Assembly (NCBI GenBank): GCA_023443925.1
Contig: JAEZSL010000309.1
Location: 1-15,546 of the forward strand
Origin: Bacillota bacterium
GTDB lineage: Bacteria; Bacillota_A; Clostridia; Lachnospirales; Lachnospiraceae
DNA length: 15,546 bases
Direction: 5' to 3'
The first letter of the stretch is position 1. Every line of letters starts with the position of its first letter. Of this stretch, positions 1 to 6,193 are shown in pieces. The translations under genes and the position numbers were made by a program. The notes below the pieces were generated by a model. It made no database searches. It saw only the letters and a list, made by a program, of their open reading frames with translations, and had not been told where the DNA came from.

Positions 1-18
1 TGCTAAAAATCTTTTCAT
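1..18 (-). CDS. 5' end of an unidentified gene (six codons, cut by the window edge)
   Basis: On the minus strand an ATG at 18-16 is preceded by a GGAGGA ribosome binding site at 27-32 with 8 nt spacing. The six codons visible read MKRFLA. A positively charged start followed by hydrophobic residues would suit a signal peptide or membrane anchor, but too little is visible to say what the gene is. It lies downstream of the P-type ATPase in the same direction, 232 bases after that gene's stop. The claim of a gene start rests only on the site and the ATG. Confidence 0.5.
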
Positions 19-250
19 TCGATATGTCCTCCTATCTGCTATCTACAACTAAGTTACGCACTAAGGTTAACATAATTCGTATGCTGGTTCAACCACTAGT
101 TATTGGTAAGTATCACAACTATATCCAATGAAACCACCCGTAAAATATACATAATGAATGAAAATCTCTCAATCCTATCCGGCAGTTAAACCCTTATCCG
201 GCCTGGGTCCGCTATTGGGCAGCCCCTTAAAATTCATGCAGGAAAACCGG
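19..250. other. Intergenic stretch between the ATPase stop and the next minus-strand gene
   Basis: No credible coding sequence is seen here. On the minus strand a possible but poor promoter (TTGAAC, 17 nt, TAACCT) lies about 50 nt before the GGAGGA site of the edge gene. The octamer TATCCGGC occurs twice close together (around 176 and 196). No clear intrinsic terminator follows the ATPase stop, so read-through into the edge gene is possible. Confidence 0.3.
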
Positions 251-2809
251 CTATATCTGCTTTTTCCTATGAAAAAATACACATTTTATTATTTTTACTA
301 TTTCGTACCAGAATACTGCAAAAAAAGAAAGCATTATAGTATAAAGAAACTGCAGCTGATTTAATTGCTTTAGTTTTAGAAGTGCCTGCAGCGGACCGTA
401 GATTATAACTAAAAGCAGTAAAAAAGTTGCTGACATTACAATTACAATTCCTTTTTCTCTTCCTAAATTACGAATGGATTTAAGACTGCTCTCTTTCCCG
501 GATGCATTAACGATAATCAGAAACAGATTGGATACGATTAATATACCAAGTCCTATAGTCCTGGCAGTCCTGGCATCTGCTTGATTATTAAGCAGATATC
601 CGTAATAACTTCCAAAGGATATAATAAATATAACCACCCCTTGTAATAAACTCTTTATAAACAGTTCCTTTGACAGCAATTTATCCTCCGTGTTTCTGGG
701 ATCACGCTTCATAATGTCTTTTTCAGCCGGCTGGCACCCGATTGCGGCGGCACAGGTCGGATTCATAATGAGTTCCAGCAAAACCACATGCAGCGGCAGC
801 AGCATCAGTTTATCCGAAAAAATATGAAGAAGCGGGCCGAACAGGCAAATCAGTGCTATGGGTATATGAATGGTAAGTACATAGCCGATGGCTTTTTTGA
901 TATTAGCATAAATCCTTCTGCCGTCCTCAATGGAATCCACAATGGTCGAAAAATTATCGTCCAGCAGAATCAAATCGGCTGCTTCTTTCGTAACCTCCGA
1001 ACCCCTGAGTCCCATGGCAATGCCGATATCCGCTCTTTTTAAGGCCGGTGCATCATTAACCCCGTCACCGGTCATTGCGGTTATCTCACCATTTTCTATG
1101 ATTGCATTTACAATTCGTAATTTCTGATCCGGTATAACTCTTGAAAATATATTGAAGTTTTTAACGGTCTCTTTTAAAACTTCATCTGTCATGGAAGCAA
1201 TCTGCATTCCGGTTACCGGAGTTCTACTTCCGGGAAATTCAATTTGCTCTGCCAGGGAAGCCGCTGTATCCCCGTTATCACCGGTTATCATTATGATCCT
1301 TATTCCAGCTTCCCTGCATTTACCCAAGTCCTCCTGTATGGAATCTTTGGGCGGGTCTTTGAAACCCATCAGTCCGCAGAAGGTAAAACAACAGTCATTT
1401 AAGTTAACCGGTATCTCTTGTTTTGCTTCTGCCACCATCACTCCTGCCGCCAGCACCCGGAGTCCTTTTCGAAACATAGAAGACATTATTTCTTCTATTT
1501 CACAGCGTGTTGATACAGATAAAGTGCTGTGCTCCAAAAGCCATTCCGGAGAACCCTTTGCCGTTATGAAAATTTTTTCACTAATCTTCCACACATGTGT
1601 CATGGCTTTACATTCCTGGCTAAAGGGATATCCTTTTAAAAATACTCCAGAAAACATCTCTTCTTTACTCAGTCCCAGATTATCGCAATAAGCAAGAATC
1701 GCTTTTTCCATGGGATCATGCGGTTCCGAATCACAAGCCAGGGCAGTAATTTTTGCAAATTCCCTTTCCTCACAGTTATAACAGAAGGTTTCCTGCACCG
1801 ACATCTGATTTTTTGTTATAGTGCCGGTTTTATCAACACAGATTACCGACACCGTTCCTAATGTTTCAACGGCGGATAGTTTCCGTACCAAAGCATGTTT
1901 TTTCGTCAGACGCAAGGCCCCCATGGATAAAAATACCGTAAGTATGACCGGAAATTCAGCAGGTATCATCGAAAGTGTAAGAACAATGCCGGATAAAAAA
2001 CTTTCGATAAGCCGGTCTGATTCCGGCTTATCGCCCAGATTAAAATAGGTGATAAGGCTGACCAGAAAAAATAAGATCACCGCTGCAATCGTACAGGTCT
2101 TTGTAAGCTCCTTCATCTGTTTTTGCAACGGCGTTAATCTGTCTTTTACCTCATTAAGGCTTACTCCAATCTTACCGTATATGGTCTCATTACCCGTTTT
2201 GTGGATGCGGAGTACAGCGTTTCCCTGTATCACCATAGTTCCGGCATAACAATAATCCGTCTGGGTAACTGGAAAAGAGGTTAAGGCCAGTTCTTGAGTT
2301 TCCCTGGCACCGGCATCCCTGACCGGCATCTTCCATACTTCCGTGGCTTCCCCCGTTAGCAGACTTTCATCAATGCAAAAATCATGGGCAGAAAGGACAT
2401 ATCCATCTGCGGGAATGCGGCAGCCCTCTTCTGCCAGTATAATATCACCCGGAACAATCTCCGTTCCGGAAATACAAACAACTTCCTTGTTCCGTACCGC
2501 CGAAATCATAGGATCGGACAGCTTTCTTAAGGTACTTAAGGCCTTGTCGGTTTTCCATTCCTGCAAAACATCCATAATAACAATTCCCAGTACGAAGAAA
2601 AGCATAATAAGTCCGTCTTTTGGCTCTCCTAACAGAAAGTAAATCAAAGCTGCCAGAAATAATAGGAGAAAAACCGGTTCCGACAGGGCAAAAATGATTC
2701 TTTTTATGAATGGTTTACCAGGCTCTGATACAATTTCATTTTTACCATATCTTTTCTGTAATTCCAGAACTTCTTCCGTCGTCAGTCCATTTACACTTAC
2801 ATTTTTCAA
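251..2809 (-). CDS. P-type cation-transporting ATPase (P2-like), probable transition-metal exporter
   Basis: An 852-residue membrane pump that couples ATP hydrolysis to cation export. In order: N-terminal domain with two early membrane segments (about 36-85), actuator domain with TGEA at 152-155, M3-M4 (about 238-300) carrying PAEFP at 283-287, phosphorylation motif DKTGT at 326-330, nucleotide-binding KGSPE around 418-422, MITGD at 507-511, GDGVNDAP at 581-588, and the C-terminal membrane helices (about 635-845) with ELIMNPTC at 679-686. All catalytic motifs are present, so it should be active. Length and layout resemble P2-type Ca-like ATPases, but PAEFP is not the PEGLP of calcium pumps. 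It resembles a bacterial group with PEEFP and DPAC, here with two acidic residues missing. The start is TTG at 2809, five nt behind GGAGGG. A NiCo riboswitch about 200 nt upstream points to Ni, Co or Fe(II). The exact ion is inferred. Confidence 0.9.
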   Translation of the reverse strand: MKNVSVNGLTTEEVLELQKRYGKNEIVSEPGKPFIKRIIFALSEPVFLLLFLAALIYFLLGEPKDGLIMLFFVLGIVIMDVLQEWKTDKALSTLRKLSDPMISAVRNKEVVCISGTEIVPGDIILAEEGCRIPADGYVLSAHDFCIDESLLTGEATEVWKMPVRDAGARETQELALTSFPVTQTDYCYAGTMVIQGNAVLRIHKTGNETIYGKIGVSLNEVKDRLTPLQKQMKELTKTCTIAAVILFFLVSLITYFNLGDKPESDRLIESFLSGIVLTLSMIPAEFPVILTVFLSMGALRLTKKHALVRKLSAVETLGTVSVICVDKTGTITKNQMSVQETFCYNCEEREFAKITALACDSEPHDPMEKAILAYCDNLGLSKEEMFSGVFLKGYPFSQECKAMTHVWKISEKIFITAKGSPEWLLEHSTLSVSTRCEIEEIMSSMFRKGLRVLAAGVMVAEAKQEIPVNLNDCCFTFCGLMGFKDPPKDSIQEDLGKCREAGIRIIMITGDNGDTAASLAEQIEFPGSRTPVTGMQIASMTDEVLKETVKNFNIFSRVIPDQKLRIVNAIIENGEITAMTGDGVNDAPALKRADIGIAMGLRGSEVTKEAADLILLDDNFSTIVDSIEDGRRIYANIKKAIGYVLTIHIPIALICLFGPLLHIFSDKLMLLPLHVVLLELIMNPTCAAAIGCQPAEKDIMKRDPRNTEDKLLSKELFIKSLLQGVVIFIISFGSYYGYLLNNQADARTARTIGLGILIVSNLFLIIVNASGKESSLKSIRNLGREKGIVIVMSATFLLLLVIIYGPLQALLKLKQLNQLQFLYTIMLSFFAVFWYEIVKIIKCVFFHRKKQI

Positions 2810-2853
2810 ACAAGCCCTCCGTTTTAACTCTCTTTACCTTTTTCTGAACTAAG

Positions 2854-2873
2854 AATCCCGTCCGGCAGGGATT
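2854..2873. other. Small hairpin in the ATPase leader
   Basis: AATCCC and GGGATT form a 6-bp stem around an 8-nt loop. On the plus strand it is followed by TTTTTG-like T-rich sequence, so it could be a weak plus-strand terminator. On the minus strand, the coding direction here, it sits about 45 nt before the ATPase start and has no T run after it. No function can be assigned. Confidence 0.3.
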
Positions 2874-2882
2874 TTTGTAGCA

Positions 2883-2960
2883 GCTCCCATGGCATAAAAC
2901 ATCTGCTTGCAGATGTTTTACTGCCTCAAATCAGGGTGTGAAATGTATTTTATTTCACAC
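2883..2960 (-). repeat. Two-hairpin dispersed repeat, copy 1 (ATPase leader)
   Basis: Read on the minus strand it begins GTGTGAAAT, closes the first hairpin with ATTTCACAC (9-bp stem, 7-nt loop), continues CCTGATTTGAGGCA, forms a second hairpin AAAACATCTG / CAGATGTTTT around CAAG, and ends TGCCATGGGAGC. Two more copies in the same orientation lie at 4743-4824 and 7837-7913. This copy lies inside the untranslated leader of the ATPase, between the riboswitch terminator and the start codon. It lacks the extra trailing GTGTGAA that copies 2 and 3 have. Confidence 0.85.
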
Positions 2961-2980
2961 AAGAACGCATTTCCAACTAC

Positions 2981-3034
2981 AAAAAAAACACCTGCGGGAC
3001 ACATGTAGTAAACTACTGTCCCGCAGGTGTTTTA
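2981..3034 (-). terminator. Intrinsic terminator, expression platform of the ATPase riboswitch
   Basis: On the minus strand, AAAACACCTGCGGGACA pairs perfectly over 17 bp with TGTCCCGCAGGTGTTTT and is followed by a run of eight T. The 5' arm includes the CACCUGC and GGGACAGU strands needed for P4 and P1 of the overlapping aptamer, so hairpin and aptamer exclude each other. It also sits about 145 nt after the CDF stop and would end transcripts from that gene. Confidence 0.9.
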
Positions 3035-3087
3035 CAACCCGCTGCTGCATAACAGCCCGGCTCCAATTTAATTTCGGCCTGATCAGT
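3015..3087 (-). ncRNA. NiCo (czcD) riboswitch aptamer controlling the P-type ATPase
   Basis: The minus-strand RNA opens with ACUGAUCAGGC and closes with CUGCGGGACAGU, giving the P1 stem ACUG/CAGU of the class. Between them are AGCCGGGCUG with P3 (GCUG/CAGC) and P4 (GCGGGU/ACCUGC). I compared it by eye with the NiCo aptamer of known crystal structure as I remember it; the CAGGC, GCCGGGCUG and GGGACAGU segments agree. It lies between the CDF stop (3179) and the ATPase start (2809). The overlapping terminator predicts an ON switch: metal binding holds P1 and P4 and lets transcription continue. The class binds Ni(II) and Co(II), and Fe(II) has been reported for clostridial members. No strong sigma-A promoter was seen just upstream. 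Confidence 0.9.
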
Positions 3088-3178
3088 TTGTACTGTAGAT
3101 ATACGCATCAACCTGCGTTTTGCAGTGCAAAGAGAATGAATAATGTAATATTACTATATTCCGTAAGCCGTAAATTTG

Positions 3179-4354
3179 TTACTCTGCAATATAACTGTTT
3201 TCAACCGTAATAACAACCTGATACCGTTCATCTATCTTCCTTAAGGCTTCTTCGATCCGAAGCAGCAATTCCTGTTCCTCCTCTTCGTTATATGAGAAGG
3301 GAACTACTAAATCAAAAATCAAATTAATATGTTCCTCACCATTTACAATTCGAAAATCATGAATTCCGGCTTTTGGTTCCAATTCTTTTATAACACGGAT
3401 GACTGCCTCTTTTCTTTCAATTACCCTTTGGTCGTTCGTTTCAATGGGGTCCATATGAATGACCAGGAAAATCCCCATCTCCCGCAATACATCCCGCTCT
3501 ATCCGGTCGATGGTTTCGTGGGCAGCTTCCAGATTAACATCGTTGGGAACTTCTGCATGGATCGTTGCCATGGTATGGGATGGTCCATAATTGTGTACAA
3601 TCAGATCGTGACTGCCCATGATACCTGCATATCCTTCTACTTTTTTTGTAACAGCTTCATATACATTCCGGTCTACCGCTTCCCCAAGAAGTGGTTCAAG
3701 GGTTTCCCTGGCAATGTTAAAGCCGGCCAGTAAAACAAAAATCGAAACAATAGCCCCCATCCAGCCGTCTACCATAAAACCAGTCAGCTTCCCTACAATG
3801 ACAGAGGCAATAGTGGTGGATGTAATCAAAACATCTCCCAGGGCATCCGTAGCGGTGGCCTTCATAACATTGGAATTAATCCGGTTGCCAAGTGTCCGGT
3901 TAAACAGGGAAAGCCACAGTTTAATCAATACGGAGATACACAGGATTCCTACAAGAATCCAGTTAAAACCCACCGCCTCCGGTTTGATTATTTTGGTAAA
4001 GGAACTTTTAAAACAGGAGAGCCCTACCTGTAATATTAAAAAAGATACCGCAAAGGCAGCAATATATTCAAATCTGCCATGACCAAAGGGATGTTCTTTA
4101 TCTGCCGGACGTTCCGCCAGTTTCACACCAACGAGTCCGATAACGGAAGAAGCCGCATCCGATAAATTATTAAACGCATCTGCCATAACGGATATACTGT
4201 TAATGATTAATCCAATGGCAATTTTTACACCAAAAAGAATTATATTGCAGATAATACCCACCAGACTGGTCAAAACTCCATAGGCAGTCCGTACTTTGCT
4301 CTTTTCCGTATTCTTATAATCTTTTACAAATAATTTTACCAGTAACTGGGTCAA
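3179..4354 (-). CDS. Cation diffusion facilitator (CDF) metal-efflux transporter
   Basis: A 391-residue member of the CDF (cation efflux) family, which exports divalent metal ions from the cytoplasm in exchange for protons. About six membrane helices occupy residues 20-220, followed by a cytoplasmic ferredoxin-like domain with HNYGPSHTM and HMDP. The conserved HPFGHGR loop is near residue 88. The transport site has NxxxD in helix 2 (N62, D66) and DxxxD in helix 5 (D170, D174), the pattern of Mn-type CDFs, not the HxxxD of zinc exporters. The start chosen is TTG at 4354, six nt behind a GGAGGT site. A longer open frame to 4507 runs through the riboswitch and should be ignored. The gene has a NiCo riboswitch and a consensus promoter upstream and precedes the P-type ATPase. 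Family certain, metal inferred. Confidence 0.93.
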   Translation of the reverse strand: MTQLLVKLFVKDYKNTEKSKVRTAYGVLTSLVGIICNIILFGVKIAIGLIINSISVMADAFNNLSDAASSVIGLVGVKLAERPADKEHPFGHGRFEYIAAFAVSFLILQVGLSCFKSSFTKIIKPEAVGFNWILVGILCISVLIKLWLSLFNRTLGNRINSNVMKATATDALGDVLITSTTIASVIVGKLTGFMVDGWMGAIVSIFVLLAGFNIARETLEPLLGEAVDRNVYEAVTKKVEGYAGIMGSHDLIVHNYGPSHTMATIHAEVPNDVNLEAAHETIDRIERDVLREMGIFLVIHMDPIETNDQRVIERKEAVIRVIKELEPKAGIHDFRIVNGEEHINLIFDLVVPFSYNEEEEQELLLRIEEALRKIDERYQVVITVENSYIAE

Positions 4355-4414
4355 TTTCTCACCTCCGGGCGGATATAGCCCTCCCACTCTAAATTTACTC
4401 TCGAATCCTAATAG

Positions 4415-4456
4415 AAAAACACACCTGCGGAACCTGCTACTGTCCCGCAGATGTGT
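4415..4456 (-). terminator. Intrinsic terminator, expression platform of the CDF riboswitch
   Basis: On the minus strand ACACATCTGCGG pairs with CCGCAGGTGTGT over 12 bp (one G-T pair) around a 14-nt loop and is followed by five T. Its 5' arm contains the CAUCUGC strand of aptamer helix P4 and its loop takes in GACAGU of P1, so the aptamer and the terminator compete. It lies about 60 nt before the TTG start of the CDF gene. Confidence 0.88.
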
Positions 4457-4519
4457 AAACATCATCTGCTGATGAAAACCAGCTCCGCCTCGAATCCTTT
4501 GATTCACTGCCTGCTCAGT
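4439..4519 (-). ncRNA. NiCo (czcD) riboswitch aptamer controlling the CDF transporter
   Basis: The minus-strand RNA begins ACUGAGCAGGCA and ends CACAUCUGCGGGACAGU, nearly identical at both ends to the NiCo aptamer of known structure as I recall it. Helices visible: P1 ACUG/CAGU, P2 GAAUC/GAUUC, P3 GCUGG/UCAGC, P4 GCAGAUG/CAUCUGC (perfect 7 bp). The leader runs from a consensus promoter at 4561-4589 to the TTG start at 4354. With the overlapping terminator it should act as a metal-induced antiterminator. The position between a perfect promoter and a CDF gene is the typical setting of the class. Confidence 0.95.
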
Positions 4520-4560
4520 CTGTACTGTAAACTATATAAAGGTAAAGCCACATTTCTAGG

Positions 4561-4589
4561 ATTATAATTGATTAAGAGCAGTTTGTCAA
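4561..4589 (-). promoter_or_regulatory. Consensus sigma-A promoter of the CDF gene
   Basis: On the minus strand TTGACA (4589-4584) and TATAAT (4566-4561) are both perfect and are separated by exactly 17 nt. Transcription should start near 4554, about 35 nt before the NiCo aptamer. So strong a promoter fits a gene whose control lies in attenuation. Confidence 0.92.
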
Positions 4590-4742
4590 TGCGTTTTTCC
4601 CATATTAGTAAATATTATCCAAATTAATCATGTTTTTGTCGCCACACTAACGCTCATGCTTTTTGGGCATAAATCGTAAAGAATAGCCTCTTTTGCTATT
4701 CTTCTAATGACTCGCATTCATCTCGTGACGCAATTCACACTA
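4590..4742 (-). other. Gene-free stretch after the aminotransferase with a 9-bp hairpin
   Basis: No coding sequence is seen. On the minus strand AAGAATAGC pairs with GCTATTCTT (4679-4703, 7-nt loop) and is followed by TTTACGATTT, a poor T tract; it may be a weak terminator of the aminotransferase gene. A trailing GTGTGAA (4740-4734) belongs to the repeat next to it. The rest contains GTGTGGCGAC and other motifs that look like repeat flank, but no second copy is in this window. Confidence 0.4.
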
Positions 4743-4824
4743 GCTCCCATAGCATAAATTATCTGCTGGCAGATGATTTACTGCTTCAAATCAGGGTGTG
4801 AATTATGCACTATATAATTCACAC
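4743..4824 (-). repeat. Two-hairpin dispersed repeat, copy 2 (overlaps the aminotransferase stop)
   Basis: Minus strand: GTGTGAATTAT pairs with ATAATTCACAC (11 bp, 7-nt loop), then CCTGATTTGAAGCA, then AAATCATCTG / CAGATAATTT around CCAG with one C-A mismatch, ending TGCTATGGGAGC. A further GTGTGAA follows at 4740-4734. The first bases of the repeat encode the last valine and the TGA stop of the aminotransferase, so the element appears to have inserted at the gene's end. Confidence 0.87.
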
Positions 4825-6108
4825 TAATTCCCCTAATAACTTATCGATACTGACTAATTTTACACATAAAACAAATAATTCCGTGGCTGTCTGTAAATCC
4901 TGTGAGGAAGGAAAAGTCGGAGCAATACGGATGTTGCTGTCTAAGGGGTCTTTACCGTAGGGATAGGTTGCACCGGCCGGCGTCATTACTACTCCTGCCT
5001 TTTTTGCTTTATCAACAATTTTTTTAGCACAGCCTTCCAAAGAATCAAAAGATATAAAATATCCTCCCTTTGGCTTATACCAGCTGCCGATTTCCAGACC
5101 GCCAAGCTCTGATTCCAGAAGATCCAGTACGGCTTCAAATTTCGGTCTTAATATTTCCGCATGTTTTCTCATATGTTCCGTAACACCTGCCATGTCTTTA
5201 AAAAATCTGACATGACGAAGCTGGTTTACTTTATCGTGGCCTATGGTCTGAATTCCCAGCTGTTTCTTGATATAAGAAAGGTTATTTTCCGAGGCTGCAA
5301 TGGCTGCCAGACCCGAACCGGGAAAACTGATTTTTGAGGTGGAGGTAAATTTATATACCATGTCCGGATTACCCCAGCGCTTACATTCTGCCAGAATTTC
5401 CAGGATATTATCCTGATCCTCATCATATAGATGGTGGATACTGTAGGCATTATCCCAGTAGATTCTGAAATCCTTAGCGGCAGGCTTCAGCCTGGCAAAA
5501 CGGCGAACCGTTTCATCCGAATAGGTGATACCCTGGGGATTGGAGTATTTGGGTACACACCAGATACCTTTAATGCTCTCATCCTCCGCAACCAGTCTCT
5601 CTACCAACTCCATATCCGGACCGGTCTCCGTCATAGGCACATGAATCATATCAATCCCAAAGTATTCCGTAATGGCAAAATGTCTGTCATAACCAGGAAC
5701 CGGACACAGAAACTTAACCTTATCCAGTTTACTCCAGGGTGTATTTCCCATAACTCCGTGGGTTATGGAACGGGAGATGGTATCATACATTACATTGAGG
5801 CTGGAATTACCGTATATGATAATATTCTCCGGCGGCACTTCGCTAATCTGTCCCAGCAGGCTTTTCGCCTCATAGAGACCGTCCAGCACACCGTAATTAC
5901 GGCAGTCCGTCCCGTCATCACAGCGTAAATCCGAACCGCTTCCCAGAATATCCATCATACCCATGGAAATATCCAACTGTTCCGTACAGGGTTTTCCTCT
6001 GGACATATCTAGTTTTAAATCTCTCGCCTGTATTTTTTTATACTGTTTTGTCAGTTCAGCTTTTAATGCTAATAATTCTTCCTTGGATAAAGTATTATAA
6101 GGTTTGAT
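4819..6108 (-). CDS. Aspartate-type aminotransferase, PLP-dependent fold type I (subgroup Ic)
   Basis: Pyridoxal-phosphate enzyme of the Asp_aminotransf family (PF12897), expected to move the amino group between aspartate or a similar amino acid and 2-oxoglutarate in the cytosol. From the extended start it is 429 residues, the usual length. Markers: the N-terminal LDMSRGKP signature (residues 33-40), NPQG (about 190), WDNAY (D219, Y222 near the PLP ring), STSKISFPGSG with the Schiff-base lysine K259, and NIRIAPTFP with the substrate-binding arginine near the C-terminus. The first ATG is at 6006, but the 34 codons before it read KPYNTLSKEELLALK and match the family's N-terminus. The only well-placed start is ATC at 6108, seven nt behind GGAGG; there is no ATG, GTG or TTG in that stretch. 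The stop lies inside repeat copy 2. Confidence 0.9.
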   Translation of the reverse strand: MKPYNTLSKEELLALKAELTKQYKKIQARDLKLDMSRGKPCTEQLDISMGMMDILGSGSDLRCDDGTDCRNYGVLDGLYEAKSLLGQISEVPPENIIIYGNSSLNVMYDTISRSITHGVMGNTPWSKLDKVKFLCPVPGYDRHFAITEYFGIDMIHVPMTETGPDMELVERLVAEDESIKGIWCVPKYSNPQGITYSDETVRRFARLKPAAKDFRIYWDNAYSIHHLYDEDQDNILEILAECKRWGNPDMVYKFTSTSKISFPGSGLAAIAASENNLSYIKKQLGIQTIGHDKVNQLRHVRFFKDMAGVTEHMRKHAEILRPKFEAVLDLLESELGGLEIGSWYKPKGGYFISFDSLEGCAKKIVDKAKKAGVVMTPAGATYPYGKDPLDSNIRIAPTFPSSQDLQTATELFVLCVKLVSIDKLLGELV

Positions 6109-6134
6109 AAGATTACCTCCTTTGTTTTTTTGTC

Positions 6135-6163
6135 AGTCTATCATAATTTTTAATTTATTACAA
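6135..6163 (-). promoter_or_regulatory. Probable promoter of the aminotransferase gene
   Basis: On the minus strand TTGTAA (6163-6158), 17 nt, TAGACT (6140-6135), each 4 of 6 to consensus, in an A+T-rich stretch about 20 nt before the GGAGGT site. Moderate match only. Confidence 0.45.
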
Positions 6164-6193
6164 TGAAAACTTGATTCTATGCATCCCCCGGAA

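Noticed and set aside
158..364. 68-codon plus-strand frame overlapping the ATPase 3' end
   Set aside because: No ribosome binding site, and the sequence is antisense to the ATPase C-terminus for much of its length.
3145..3154. Perfect 10-bp palindrome GTAATATTAC upstream of the second riboswitch
   Set aside because: It lies in A+T-rich DNA where such palindromes occur by chance. No good promoter boxes are placed around it, so an operator cannot be supported.
4355..4507. N-terminal 51 codons of the long CDF reading frame
   Set aside because: They lie over the riboswitch and terminator, lack a ribosome binding site at the ATG, and do not resemble CDF proteins. TTG at 4354 is better supported.
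5431..5928. 165-codon plus-strand frame inside the aminotransferase
   Set aside because: It is an antisense shadow of a conserved enzyme with no start signals. Other long plus-strand frames inside the ATPase, CDF, M14 and ABC genes were rejected for the same reason.
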